From: Costertonia aggregata
GTDB taxonomy: Bacteria; Bacteroidota; Bacteroidia; Flavobacteriales; Flavobacteriaceae
Assembly (NCBI RefSeq): GCF_013402795.1
Contig: NZ_CP058595.1
Span: forward strand, 2,520,001 to 2,584,000
Direction: 5' to 3'
Length of the DNA: 64,000 nucleotides
The position numbers and the translations under genes are program-made. Positions 28,078 to 36,356 of the stretch are shown here, one piece after another (position 1 is the stretch's first letter; each line of letters starts with the position of its first letter). The notes under the pieces were generated by a model. It ran no database searches. It had not been told where the DNA came from and saw only the letters and a program-made list of their open reading frames with translations.

Positions 28078-30279
28078 CTATTTATTTTCTGATAATAATT
28101 CTTCGGTTCCCTTAATTTTAATGTCTGTACCCAACCTTTGCAGGTAAGCGATCATAGCAACGATTTCCCGGTTTTTCATCTCTACGAATGCTTCACCGTT
28201 TTCCTTTGCATATTTTTTATCCGCTTCATAGTTTTCTGCAAAATCAGGGTCCGAGTAGAGGTTCTTTTCTATTTTGGATGCTTGCTCATCCATAGATTGT
28301 TGTGCATTTGCGATATCCTCATCGGTATAAGGTACACCTAGAGACACCATAGCCCTCATTTTATCGGCTACGCTGCTTCTATCATGTTCGTTTCTGATCA
28401 ACCAAGAGTACGAAGGCATAATAGAGCCCGAAGAGGTACTTTGCGGGTCGTACATATGGTTTAGGTGCCAATTGTCCGAATATTTACCACCGACTCTCAG
28501 CAAGTCGGGCCCGGTACGTTTACTTCCCCAAAGGAATGGATGGTCGTACACGAATTCCCCGGCCTTGGCATATTCACCATAACGCTCAACCTCACTACGG
28601 AATGGCCGTACCATCTGGGAGTGGCATCCCACACAGCCTTCTCTTATATAAAGGTCACGGCCTTCCAGTTCCAATGGGGTGTATGGGGTCACGCTCGTTA
28701 TGGTCGGAATGTTGGATTTTACCAAAATAGTCGGTACGATTTGAATAACACCTCCTATTAAAATAGCTACTGTGGCCAATATGGTCAACTGAATAGGTTT
28801 ACGCTCTAACCACGTGTGGAAAGTCTCACCAACGGTTCTTCGTTTTGAAACCCTGGTCAAGGGAGCTGCCTCGGCCAATTCATCCTCTACTTTTTGACCG
28901 GATTTTATAGTGATTACTATATTGTATACCATTACACAAGCACCAATGATATACATGCTACCGCCTATGGCACGCATCCAATACATGGGCATAATTTCAT
29001 TTACGGTCTCCAAAAAATTACCGTAGACCAAGGTGCCATCCGGGTTAAAGTCCTTCCACATCAAAGCTTGTGTAAATCCGGCAACATACATGGGCAGTGC
29101 ATATAAAATAATACCCAAAGTACCTATCCAAAAATGGAAGTTGGCCAAACCGACAGATGCCAATCTTGTTTTAAACATTTTTGGGATAAGCCAATAAATC
29201 ATACCAAAGGTCAAAAAACCGTTCCAGGCCAGAGCTCCCACATGTACGTGTGCAATGATCCAGTCACTAAAGTGCGCTATGGCATTAACGTTTTTGAGCG
29301 ATAACATGGGCCCTTCAAAAGTGGCCATACCGTAACCGGTAATCGCAACGACCATGAATTTTAGAGTAGGGCTGGTGCGTACTTTGTCCCATGCGCCCCG
29401 TAAGGTCAAAAGACCGTTGATCATACCGCCCCAGGAAGGTGCTATCAACATGACCGAAAAAGCGACTCCTAAATTCTGTGCCCAATCCGGTAGGGCAGAA
29501 TATAGTAAATGATGTGGTCCTGCCCATATATAAATGAATATCAAAGACCAGAAATGTACAATTGAAAGTCTATAGGAATATATGGGACGGTTTGCCGCTT
29601 TAGGCACAAAATAGTACATAAGTCCCAAAAAGGGAGTGGTCAAGAAAAATGCTACCGCATTGTGACCATACCACCATTGTACCAAAGCATCTTGTACACC
29701 GGCATATACCGAATAGCTTTTCAATGCATTAACGGGAAGCTCCAAACTGTTGAAAATATGCAATACGGCTACCGTAACAAAGGTTGCTACATAAAACCAA
29801 ATGGCAACGTATAGGTGTCGCTGCCTTCTTTTTATCATTGTACCTATGAGGTTGACACCAAAGGCCACCCATACCAAAGCTATGGCAATGTCAATAGGCC
29901 ACTCCAATTCGGCATATTCTTTAGATGTCGTATAGCCCAAGGGTAGGGTTATCGCAGCGGCAACAATTATCAACTGCCAGCCCCAAAAATTAAAATTGCT
30001 CAAAAAATCGCTGAACATTCTAGCTTTAAGCAACCTTTGGGTCGAGTAGTAGACCCCGGCAAAAATTGCATTCCCCACAAAAGCGAAAATCACCGCATTG
30101 GTATGTAAAGGCCTTAAACGGCCAAAGCTTAACCATGAAATGCCATCGGTCAAATTGGGAAACATGAACATAAACGCCAAAAGAAGCCCTACGGACATTC
30201 CCACAATTCCCCAAAGCATGGTAGCGTAAATGAATTTCTTAACAATTTTGTTGTCGTAATAAAACTGCTGTACTTCCAT
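28078..30279 (-). CDS. ccoNO: Fused cbb3 oxidase subunits I and II
   Basis: The 733-residue protein joins CcoN (about 1-480) to CcoO (about 500-733). The CcoN part has 12 or more helices and haem/CuB histidines, for example in WWYGHNAVAFF and HVHVGALAWNGF. The CcoO part has a membrane anchor (LTILATVAILIGGVIQIVP) and one c-type haem at CVGCHSQMVRPF near 547-551. The fusion is a known arrangement in Bacteroidota. This is the oxygen-reducing, high-affinity terminal oxidase core. Confidence 0.96.
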   Translation of the reverse strand: MEVQQFYYDNKIVKKFIYATMLWGIVGMSVGLLLAFMFMFPNLTDGISWLSFGRLRPLHTNAVIFAFVGNAIFAGVYYSTQRLLKARMFSDFLSNFNFWGWQLIIVAAAITLPLGYTTSKEYAELEWPIDIAIALVWVAFGVNLIGTMIKRRQRHLYVAIWFYVATFVTVAVLHIFNSLELPVNALKSYSVYAGVQDALVQWWYGHNAVAFFLTTPFLGLMYYFVPKAANRPIYSYRLSIVHFWSLIFIYIWAGPHHLLYSALPDWAQNLGVAFSVMLIAPSWGGMINGLLTLRGAWDKVRTSPTLKFMVVAITGYGMATFEGPMLSLKNVNAIAHFSDWIIAHVHVGALAWNGFLTFGMIYWLIPKMFKTRLASVGLANFHFWIGTLGIILYALPMYVAGFTQALMWKDFNPDGTLVYGNFLETVNEIMPMYWMRAIGGSMYIIGACVMVYNIVITIKSGQKVEDELAEAAPLTRVSKRRTVGETFHTWLERKPIQLTILATVAILIGGVIQIVPTILVKSNIPTITSVTPYTPLELEGRDLYIREGCVGCHSQMVRPFRSEVERYGEYAKAGEFVYDHPFLWGSKRTGPDLLRVGGKYSDNWHLNHMYDPQSTSSGSIMPSYSWLIRNEHDRSSVADKMRAMVSLGVPYTDEDIANAQQSMDEQASKIEKNLYSDPDFAENYEADKKYAKENGEAFVEMKNREIVAMIAYLQRLGTDIKIKGTEELLSENK

Positions 30280-30281
30280 AT

Positions 30282-30506
30282 CTATTTTTTTACGTTGGAT
30301 TGGTTTTCTTTATTTTTAAGTTCTTTTGATTTATTGTCCTTGCTTGACGATGAAGAAGGCTTTATCAATTCATCTTCAAATAGCATGCGTACCGATGGTG
30401 TATAGGAATCATCATACTGCCCGCTCTTTACCGAAACTATAAAAGCTCCAAAAAAGAGTACAGCAATTATGATACTGATTGTCAATAACACATAAATAAC
30501 ACTCAT
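30282..30506 (-). CDS. ccoS: cbb3 oxidase maturation protein CcoS
   Basis: The 74-residue protein has one helix (about 3-26) followed by SGQYDDSYTPSVRMLFED, the conserved core of CcoS. It is needed for cofactor insertion into the oxidase. It is the first gene of the ccoS-NO-Q-P-G-H operon and lies 2 bp before ccoNO. Confidence 0.9.
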   Translation of the reverse strand: MSVIYVLLTISIIIAVLFFGAFIVSVKSGQYDDSYTPSVRMLFEDELIKPSSSSSKDNKSKELKNKENQSNVKK

Positions 30507-30525
30507 ACCTACCTGAATTCTGGTG

Positions 30526-30533
30526 TAAAACTA
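30526..30533 (-). promoter_or_regulatory. -7 box of the ccoS-NO-Q-P-G-H operon (TAGTTTTA)
   Basis: On the minus strand TAGTTTTA fits TAnnTTT(G/A) and lies 19 nt before the ccoS ATG, and 23 nt after the operator at 30557. Confidence 0.65.
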
Positions 30534-30556
30534 CGTTGACCTATGTTCAATAAATA

Positions 30557-30568
30557 TGACATTTGTCA
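30557..30568 (-). promoter_or_regulatory. FNR-like operator TGACAAATGTCA upstream of ccoS
   Basis: This perfect TGAC-N4-GTCA palindrome lies between ccoI and ccoS. The spacing to the -7 box (23 nt) is identical to hemN, the first crp gene and the second usp gene. It should place the whole oxidase operon under oxygen-responsive control. Confidence 0.8.
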
Positions 30569-30589
30569 GGTTCGCATATTTTTTAATCT

Positions 30590-32992
30590 TTATTTTAATT
30601 TTTTGCCCAATATATTGGTCATTACCGTGGCGAACGTAACGACGCTGATTGAGCTCAACGGCATCAAAATCGCCGCTATGACCGGTAGTAATTGCCCTGT
30701 AACGGCAAAATATAAGCCTACAACATTGTACAAAAGCGATAAAATAAAGCTCAGTTTTATAATCTTCATCGCTTTTTTTGACGCTACTATGTACTGGTAC
30801 AGATACTTTAGTTTTGAGGCATCCATAATGCCATCGCAGGCAGGTGAGAAAACGTTTACATTTTCCGATATAGCAATACCTATTTCAGCTTGTGCCAAAG
30901 CTCCGGCATCATTGAGACCATCACCAACCATCATCACTTTTTTGTTTTGTTGTTGTAAAGCTTTGATGAATCGTAGTTTATCCTCCGGCTTTTGATTAAA
31001 AAAAAGCGGTGTAAGTGTTGGCAGCAATTCTTGCAACCGAGATTTCTCACCTTCGTTGTCACCGGATAAAATGGCAAGGTCCAAAGTGTGCGACATGGCT
31101 TCAAAAACTTCAGCTACGCCATCACGATATTCGTTATGGAAGACATATTTACCTTTGTAAGCATCATTACTGGTAATATGTACCGATGTATTCTGGGTAT
31201 CTGAACCCTGTTGGTTTCCCGCAAAATGCGCAGAACCTATTCTCATGTGATGGTTATCTTTGCTAGATTTTAACCCTTTTCCCAAATGTTCCTCATACTC
31301 GTCCAAAGTGATGATGTTTTGATCGGAAAGTAATTGGTACAGCGTTCTGCTCAAAGGATGGTTTGAGGCACGCAGTGTATTTTTTAGTAGTGATTCTTCC
31401 GATGGCGTCAAAGGCATCCCCTCGTAGCTTACCGTACTTTTTTTGGAAGTTGTAATCGTACCTGTTTTATCAAAGATAGCCGTATCAACCTGAGCCAATT
31501 GCTCTATGGTCCGCGTATCTTTCAGATAAAACTTTTTTTGGCCGAAGATGCGGAGCATATTCCCCAACGTAAAGGGTGATGCCAAGGCAATTGCGCATGG
31601 GCAGGCAATGATGAGTACTGCTGTAAAAACGTTCATTGCCTTGCCTGGGTCAAAAAATACCCAAAACAAAGTGGCCATAAAAGCTATGGTCAAAACCGCA
31701 ATGGTGAAACGTTTCCCAATACTATCGGTCAAAGTCTGGAATTTACTGGATTTATCTTGTTGAAAAACCGAGTTGCTCCATAACTGTGTAAGGTAGCTTT
31801 GTGATACCGATTTTAAAGCCTCTATTTCAATGATTCCGCTCAATTGTTTACCACCGGCAAAAACCTTGTCTCCCGATTCTTTTTCAACGGGTTCTGACTC
31901 TCCGGTAACAAAGCTATAATCGATTCTTGCTTTTCCATTGATCAGGATACCGTCTACAGGAATGATTTCTTCGTTGCGTATCAATAAACGATCACCCTTT
32001 TTTATATCGTGCACTTGTGCACTATCTTCCCTACCATCAGGAGATATGCGGGTTACCGCAATGGGGAAATATGACTTATAATCCCGTTCAAACGAAAGAA
32101 AGGCATATGTTTTTTGTTGGAAGAACTTGCCCAGCAAAAGAAAAAATACCAATCCGGTAAGGGAATCAAAAAAACCGGGCCCCCAATCAAAGATGATCTC
32201 TAAAGTGCTTCTTAAAAATAAGACCAGAATACCCAAAGCTATGGGTACATCAATATTCAACAATTTGGAACGCAGTCCTTTAAAGGCCGATATAAAATAA
32301 TCACGGCCCGCATAAAAAACGACAGGGAGTGAAAAAACGAACATCAACCATCTAAAAACGGGCTCATATGCATTGAGCCAATAGTCCCCACCCGATGTAT
32401 GGTTTGAAGACAGATCAAAATAATCGGGAAAGGAAAGAAACATAACATTGCCAAAGGCAAAGCCCGCAACTCCCAACTTATATATGAGGCTACGATCTAT
32501 TTCTTTTTTGGTGTTGTCAAAATCGTCCAAAGAAATGTAGGGCTCATAACCAATTTTGGTGAGTAGTGTTACCAGTTCTTTTAAAGAAATTGTATTGCTG
32601 GCGTAGGTGACCCGTACCGTTTTTTTTGGAAAATCTACTTGTGAGTTGTTTATACTGGCATTTAACTTGTTGAGGTTTTCCAGTATCCAAATACAGGAGC
32701 TACAGTGAATATGCGGAATGTAAAGATTGGCAATTTGGGTATTGCCATCGTTAAATTCGGTTAATCTTTCAACAATAGTAGCAGTATCGAGAAAATCGTA
32801 CTTTCCTTCAACCTCTTTCGGAGTGGCACCAGCAGCCGATTGAAGGTCATAATAATAGGATAGGTCATTACTAGTAAAAATTTCGTAGACCGTTTTACAC
32901 CCGTTACAACAGAAGTTTTTTTCATCCAATACGATTGATGCAGTGCCGCAATCGTCACCGCAATGATAACAATTAGTCGTTTCCATAAACAT
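30590..32992 (-). CDS. ccoI: CcoI-type copper P1B ATPase
   Basis: The 800-residue transporter has an N-terminal cysteine-rich region (CYHCGDDC, CCNGCK) and a heavy-metal domain with HIHCSSC. About eight helices, the CPC ion site in IACPCAIALASP (near 469), the phosphorylation loop DKTGT (near 509) and GDGLNDAGAL follow. This extended N-terminus with the CPC site is typical of CcoI/FixI, which supplies copper to cbb3 oxidase. The ATG at 32992 is followed two codons later by another ATG (32986). The FNR-like site at 33043 can also drive this gene. Confidence 0.95.
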   Translation of the reverse strand: MFMETTNCYHCGDDCGTASIVLDEKNFCCNGCKTVYEIFTSNDLSYYYDLQSAAGATPKEVEGKYDFLDTATIVERLTEFNDGNTQIANLYIPHIHCSSCIWILENLNKLNASINNSQVDFPKKTVRVTYASNTISLKELVTLLTKIGYEPYISLDDFDNTKKEIDRSLIYKLGVAGFAFGNVMFLSFPDYFDLSSNHTSGGDYWLNAYEPVFRWLMFVFSLPVVFYAGRDYFISAFKGLRSKLLNIDVPIALGILVLFLRSTLEIIFDWGPGFFDSLTGLVFFLLLGKFFQQKTYAFLSFERDYKSYFPIAVTRISPDGREDSAQVHDIKKGDRLLIRNEEIIPVDGILINGKARIDYSFVTGESEPVEKESGDKVFAGGKQLSGIIEIEALKSVSQSYLTQLWSNSVFQQDKSSKFQTLTDSIGKRFTIAVLTIAFMATLFWVFFDPGKAMNVFTAVLIIACPCAIALASPFTLGNMLRIFGQKKFYLKDTRTIEQLAQVDTAIFDKTGTITTSKKSTVSYEGMPLTPSEESLLKNTLRASNHPLSRTLYQLLSDQNIITLDEYEEHLGKGLKSSKDNHHMRIGSAHFAGNQQGSDTQNTSVHITSNDAYKGKYVFHNEYRDGVAEVFEAMSHTLDLAILSGDNEGEKSRLQELLPTLTPLFFNQKPEDKLRFIKALQQQNKKVMMVGDGLNDAGALAQAEIGIAISENVNVFSPACDGIMDASKLKYLYQYIVASKKAMKIIKLSFILSLLYNVVGLYFAVTGQLLPVIAAILMPLSSISVVTFATVMTNILGKKLK

Positions 32993-33011
32993 TTGCTTAC
33001 TATACCTTTAG

Positions 33012-33019
33012 CAAAGGTG
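33012..33019 (-). promoter_or_regulatory. Weak -7 box for ccoI (CACCTTTG)
   Basis: On the minus strand CACCTTTG matches TAnnTTTG except at the first base and lies exactly 23 nt from the shared operator at 33043-33054, and 19 nt before the ccoI ATG. Confidence 0.45.
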
Positions 33020-33042
33020 CGAACGATGTTCGTTTTAAAATA

Positions 33043-33054
33043 TGACTTATATCA
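33043..33054. promoter_or_regulatory. FNR-like operator TGACTTATATCA between ccoI and the first crp gene
   Basis: This TGAC-N4-ATCA element has -7-like boxes 23 nt away on both sides: TATCTTTA toward the crp gene and CACCTTTG toward ccoI. One site may therefore activate both divergent genes, including the gene for a possible regulator of itself. Confidence 0.75.
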
Positions 33055-33077
33055 GGTTTTAAGCTTTTGTTCCAAAG

Positions 33078-33085
33078 TATCTTTA
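33078..33085 (+). promoter_or_regulatory. -7 box of the first crp/fnr gene (TATCTTTA)
   Basis: It fits TAnnTTT(G/A), 23 nt after the operator at 33043 and 26 nt before the ATG at 33112. Confidence 0.6.
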
Positions 33086-33111
33086 CCGCAGTATCCAAAA
33101 ATTCACGTAAC

Positions 33112-33798
33112 ATGGAAAAATGTACGCTTTGTAATGCTTCCCAGATAAATTATGCCAAGAACCTCTCCAAGAACGAACACGATGAGGTAAAAAAAACCAG
33201 TACGCTTATAAAAGTAGATAAGGGGGATACGATTTTTCTTGAAGATGAAAAATTACAAAGCTTGTATTGTATACAAGAGGGTGTGTGCAAATTTAGCAAG
33301 GTAGACGATAATGGAAAGGAGCATATTGTAAAGTTATTGGGTAAAGGAGAACTCATGGGGCGTAGTTCGGTAATATCAAATAAAGGTGCAGCGGTAAGTG
33401 CCAAGGCAGTAACCGATGCAGTATTGTGCCAAGTTGGCAAGAAGCTTTTCCTGCAGTGTCTTACCAAAAACAATGTCTTTTGTATAGATGTTTTAAAGGG
33501 CTTTATAACAGATCAAAAAAACGATGAGGCCAGTACCAAGATTTTCTGTAGTCGCAAGAAAATAAAAAATAGGCTTGCCGGGCTTTTGTGTTACCTCTTG
33601 GATAGATTTGGCACTACCGAGAACGGTAGTCTCACCGCAAGGTTAAAACGGGAAGATATGGCCACAATTTTAGGAACTTCCAGCGAATATGTTATCAATA
33701 TCCTACAGCAGTTCAAATCTCAACGGCTCATACGTATACATAAACGTGAGATTTTTATCGTTTCTCGGAACGGCCTCTTATCGGTCTCTAATAATTAG
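33112..33798 (+). CDS. Crp/Fnr family regulator 1, recognition arginine missing
   Basis: The 228-residue regulator starts at the ATG at 33112 (MEKCTLCNAS); an in-frame TTG at 33067 is less likely. It has a cyclic-nucleotide-type beta roll (about 30-115), a dimer helix and a winged HTH (about 150-215). Cysteines C4, C7, C53 and C106 match those of the neighbouring regulator, and C106 aligns with FNR C122 (AVLCQVG). In the recognition helix GTSSEYVINILQQF the glutamate E192 is kept but the arginine that contacts TGA in FNR is N196. It may bind a different site, act as a partner, or sense iron-sulfur or redox state. The operator at 33043 lies in its promoter. Confidence 0.88.
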   Translation: MEKCTLCNASQINYAKNLSKNEHDEVKKTSTLIKVDKGDTIFLEDEKLQSLYCIQEGVCKFSKVDDNGKEHIVKLLGKGELMGRSSVISNKGAAVSAKAVTDAVLCQVGKKLFLQCLTKNNVFCIDVLKGFITDQKNDEASTKIFCSRKKIKNRLAGLLCYLLDRFGTTENGSLTARLKREDMATILGTSSEYVINILQQFKSQRLIRIHKREIFIVSRNGLLSVSNN

Positions 33799-33843
33799 CC
33801 CCTAAACCTGTAAAATTATAGCTTTTGTTTTTTTCGTAACTTG

Positions 33844-33851
33844 TAATTTTG
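33844..33851 (+). promoter_or_regulatory. Candidate -7 box of the second crp/fnr gene (TAATTTTG)
   Basis: It matches TAnnTTTG and lies 22 nt before the ATG at 33874. A TTTG at 33824-33827 is 16 nt upstream. No TGAY-N4-RTCA site precedes it, unlike the first crp gene. Confidence 0.5.
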
Positions 33852-33873
33852 CGTAGTCAGGTAAATTTCAGGT

Positions 33874-34578
33874 ATGGAAAATGAAGAACTAAATAGCAGG
33901 TGTGAAAACTGCATTATTAGACAATTCAATTCATTACGGGCTATGAGCAAAGAAGAGCTTAAGCGCGTATCGGACACTAAAATCAGTAAAAAGGTCAAGC
34001 GTGGGGAAACTCTTTTTGAAGAAGGGGAAAAGCTCAACGGGGTTTTTTGTGTTCGCGGTGGAGTATCCAAATTATCCAAATTAAGTGCAAACGGCAAAGA
34101 CCAAATCGTAAAATTGGCCAGTAAAGGTGAGGTCATTGGCCAACGTTCGGTCATTGCAGAGGAAAATGTGAACCTAAGGGCCACTGCGGTTAGCGATATG
34201 GAGGTTTGCTTTATACCCAAGGAGGAAATCGTGAACACATTACATAAAAACCCCAATTTTGGTGTTGAGGTATTACGCCATATGGCCCATGACCTAAAAG
34301 AGGCAGATGATGTAATCGTGAATATGTCCCAGAAAACAGTCAAACAGCGTTTGGCAGAGGCATTGTTATACCTCAAAAATAATTATGGGGAAGACAAAGA
34401 CGGTTATTTGGTGCTCACTTTGTCCCGCGAAGATTATGCAGGTATTGTAGGTACTGCCACCGAATCGTGTATTCGTATAATTTCCGAATTCAAGAAAAAC
34501 GGACTCATAAATACTTCGGGCAAAAAAATAGGGATTTCAGATGAGCGCAGTCTAAAAGATTTGGCTGAAGGTTTTTAA
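33874..34578 (+). CDS. Crp/Fnr family regulator 2, FNR-like recognition helix
   Basis: The 234-residue regulator has a beta roll (about 35-115), dimer helix and winged HTH (about 150-215). C10 and C13 (SRCENC), C59 and C112 (MEVCFIP) parallel the neighbour, and C112 aligns with the fourth cluster ligand C122 of FNR; FNR C29 is replaced by N19. The recognition helix GTATESCIRIISEF keeps E197 and R201 in the positions used by FNR to read TGA half-sites. It is therefore the better candidate to bind the TGAY-N4-RTCA sites around it. Oxygen or NO sensing through a 4Fe-4S cluster is plausible but unproven. Confidence 0.92.
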   Translation: MENEELNSRCENCIIRQFNSLRAMSKEELKRVSDTKISKKVKRGETLFEEGEKLNGVFCVRGGVSKLSKLSANGKDQIVKLASKGEVIGQRSVIAEENVNLRATAVSDMEVCFIPKEEIVNTLHKNPNFGVEVLRHMAHDLKEADDVIVNMSQKTVKQRLAEALLYLKNNYGEDKDGYLVLTLSREDYAGIVGTATESCIRIISEFKKNGLINTSGKKIGISDERSLKDLAEGF

Positions 34579-34596
34579 GCTCAATAAATTGATTAC

Positions 34597-34632
34597 AAAA
34601 ATGCCACGGTTTTTGTACCGAGGCATTTTTTA
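34597..34632 (+). terminator. Terminator after the second crp/fnr gene
   Basis: ATGCCACGG (34601-34609) pairs with CCGAGGCAT (34618-34626), one A-A mismatch, flanked by an A run and a T run. Confidence 0.8.
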
Positions 34633-34639
34633 TGTAATC

Positions 34640-34825
34640 CTATGCGGAATGTTTTTCGGTAATAGAGGATAATTGGTCATCAAATTGATATTGATTGCTT
34701 TGCAGCATCCTCTCATAAAGTTCTTTATTCACATTTACGGGAATTTTTAGCTATGGAAATTGAATTTGATAAAAATTGTCTTTTCCTTTACCGATACATG
34801 TAACTTTTATAGGTTCTTTTTTCAT
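34640..34825 (-). pseudogene. Small ORF interrupted by one in-frame amber codon
   Basis: From the ATG at 34825 the frame encodes 24 residues (MKKEPIKVTCIGKGK...QFP), then a TAG at codon 25, then 36 more residues beginning LKIPVNVNKELYERML and ending ITEKHSA before a second TAG at 34640. Both parts have coding-like composition and the second reads like the amphipathic end of the same protein. A single base change in the TAG (for example from CAG) would restore a 61-residue protein. I do not recognise the family. Alternatives are a sequencing error or chance. Confidence 0.5.
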
Positions 34826-34910
34826 AATCTAAGATTTTTGAATGTTAAACTATTGAAAATTAACACTTCATCATCTAGACAAAGGTCATACCAAAATGAT
34901 ATGAAAAAGC

Positions 34911-34922
34911 TGATATATGTCA
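34911..34922 (+). promoter_or_regulatory. FNR-like operator TGATATATGTCA upstream of the second usp gene
   Basis: This TGAT-N4-GTCA element lies 23 nt before the -7 box TACTTTTA (34946-34953), the same geometry as at hemN, ccoS and the first crp gene. Confidence 0.75.
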
Positions 34923-34945
34923 TAGTTTCAGCTTTTATAGTACAC

Positions 34946-34953
34946 TACTTTTA
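34946..34953 (+). promoter_or_regulatory. -7 box of the second usp gene (TACTTTTA)
   Basis: It fits TAnnTTT(G/A) and lies 23 nt before the ATG at 34977. Confidence 0.6.
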
Positions 34954-34976
34954 CGCCATAGTTTTGATTAAAAGTT

Positions 34977-35894
34977 ATGACGAAGCATATTTTAATACCT
35001 ACCGATTTTTCTAAAAATGCGTGGAATGCCACTAAATATGCCATGGCGCTCTATGAAAATGAAACTTGTGTTTTTCATATTTTAAATACCTATACGCCGA
35101 ACATTGCACATAGCCGTTTTATGGCTACCAGTATAAATGGTGCTGCTTTGGAAGATTCTACAAGAAGGCATTCCCTAAATGGGCTTGAACATCTTATTCA
35201 GCGCATACAAGATGATTTTAAAAACCCAAACCACAGTTTTGAGGCGATATCTTCTTTTAGTTTATTGGTAGATGAAATAAAGGATTTGGTTGAGGAAAAA
35301 AATATAGACTTGATCGTTACAGGTACCAAGGGTGCCTCTGGTTTGGAGGAAGTATTTATGGGAAGTAATACGGTACGTATTATCAAGAGCATTAAAAATT
35401 GCCCCGTATTGGCGGTACCGCAATATTTTGAGTTCGAGAGGCCCTCCGAAATTGCCTTTGCCACGGATTTTAATAGATTTTATACCAAGTCCGAACTAGA
35501 ACCCCTTTTGGAAATGGCACGAATGTTCAGGGCCACGGTACGGATCGTGCACGTACAGTATGAAATAAAGGCATTGACTGAACTTCAGTTGTTCAATTTA
35601 AACATGCTTCGCAAATATTTGAACACTGTGGAACACTATGTGCATACAGTCTCAGAATTGAATTCGGTATCAAAAACGCTAGAGGTTTTCTCTGATGAAT
35701 TGGATATACATTTGCTGGCAATGCTTAATTATCCACATAGTTATATGGAGCGTATTACCAAAGAGCCCATTGTAAAACGGGTCGCTTTTCATACGCAAAT
35801 TCCATTATTGGTTATTCCCGAATTGGGCATGAACTCTACCAAAAGAACCAAAAAAGAAGAAATGTCCTTTTCTAATTCACTCGGTTCCCGATAG
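34977..35894 (+). CDS. Universal stress protein 2, tandem UspA domains
   Basis: The 305-residue protein has a clear first UspA domain (KHILIPTDFSKNA start, nucleotide loop GTKGASGLEEVFMGSNTVRI near 118-137). A second, more degenerate domain lacks an intact nucleotide-binding loop, followed by a charged C-terminal tail. Its promoter has an FNR-like operator. The gene's 3' end overlaps the convergent small membrane protein gene by 23 bp. Likely part of the same low-oxygen response as hemN-usp. Confidence 0.88.
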   Translation: MTKHILIPTDFSKNAWNATKYAMALYENETCVFHILNTYTPNIAHSRFMATSINGAALEDSTRRHSLNGLEHLIQRIQDDFKNPNHSFEAISSFSLLVDEIKDLVEEKNIDLIVTGTKGASGLEEVFMGSNTVRIIKSIKNCPVLAVPQYFEFERPSEIAFATDFNRFYTKSELEPLLEMARMFRATVRIVHVQYEIKALTELQLFNLNMLRKYLNTVEHYVHTVSELNSVSKTLEVFSDELDIHLLAMLNYPHSYMERITKEPIVKRVAFHTQIPLLVIPELGMNSTKRTKKEEMSFSNSLGSR

Positions 35895-36099
35895 GGTGGT
35901 CCTCGTAAAAATCCTTAAAAGTTTTATCAGTGGTATACTCATCGGTCAATACCTTGTAGACCATGTAAACAATCATGGTTTGCCCAATAACGGTCATGTA
36001 AAATACCCAATTGAACGGAAAGTCCATGGTAACCATTATCGTAACGACCACTAGGGCTAATGTTGTAGCGGCTACCCAAAACATAGCTGAATTTTTCAT
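35872..36099 (-). CDS. Small two-helix membrane protein of unknown function
   Basis: From the ATG at 36099 (MKNSAMFWVAATT) the product has 75 residues with two helices (about 5-26 and 32-55) and an acidic C-terminus (DKTFKDFYEDHPIG). An in-frame TTG at 36111 is less likely as a start. I do not recognise a family. It is convergent with usp 2 and overlaps it. Upstream, TGATATACATAA (36164) resembles the local operators but has one mismatch and no -7 box at the right distance. Confidence 0.7.
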   Translation of the reverse strand: MKNSAMFWVAATTLALVVVTIMVTMDFPFNWVFYMTVIGQTMIVYMVYKVLTDEYTTDKTFKDFYEDHPIGNRVN

Positions 36100-36276
36100 T
36101 TTTATTTTCAATGTAGAAAATTTGACCAGCTTTTTAGGTTAAGATAATATTAAAACTTTTTTCTGATATACATAACCCGAAGGCCAAATGTGCTTTGAAA
36201 GATTGTTGGGCACTTTATTTTTTATAATCATGTACAGTAAAAAATCAATGGATTTTTACGATATTGCGCCTTTATT

Positions 36277-36351
36277 GGGATATTAGCTCAGTTGGTTTAG
36301 AGCGCTGCCTTGACAGGGCAGAGGTCACTGGTTCGAATCCAGTATATCCCA
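36277..36351 (+). tRNA. tRNA-Val, anticodon GAC
   Basis: The 75-nt cloverleaf has acceptor arms GGGATAT and ATATCCC, discriminator A, anticodon stem CTGCC/GGCAG with loop TTGACAG (anticodon GAC) and T loop GGTTCGAATCC. Together with the TAC isoacceptor at 16509 it reads all valine codons. It converges with murF 5 bp away. Confidence 0.96.
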
Positions 36352-36356
36352 CACAC

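Noticed and set aside
36164-36175. TGATATACATAA upstream of the small membrane protein gene as another FNR-like site
   Set aside because: One mismatch in the second arm and no -7-like box at the expected distance.
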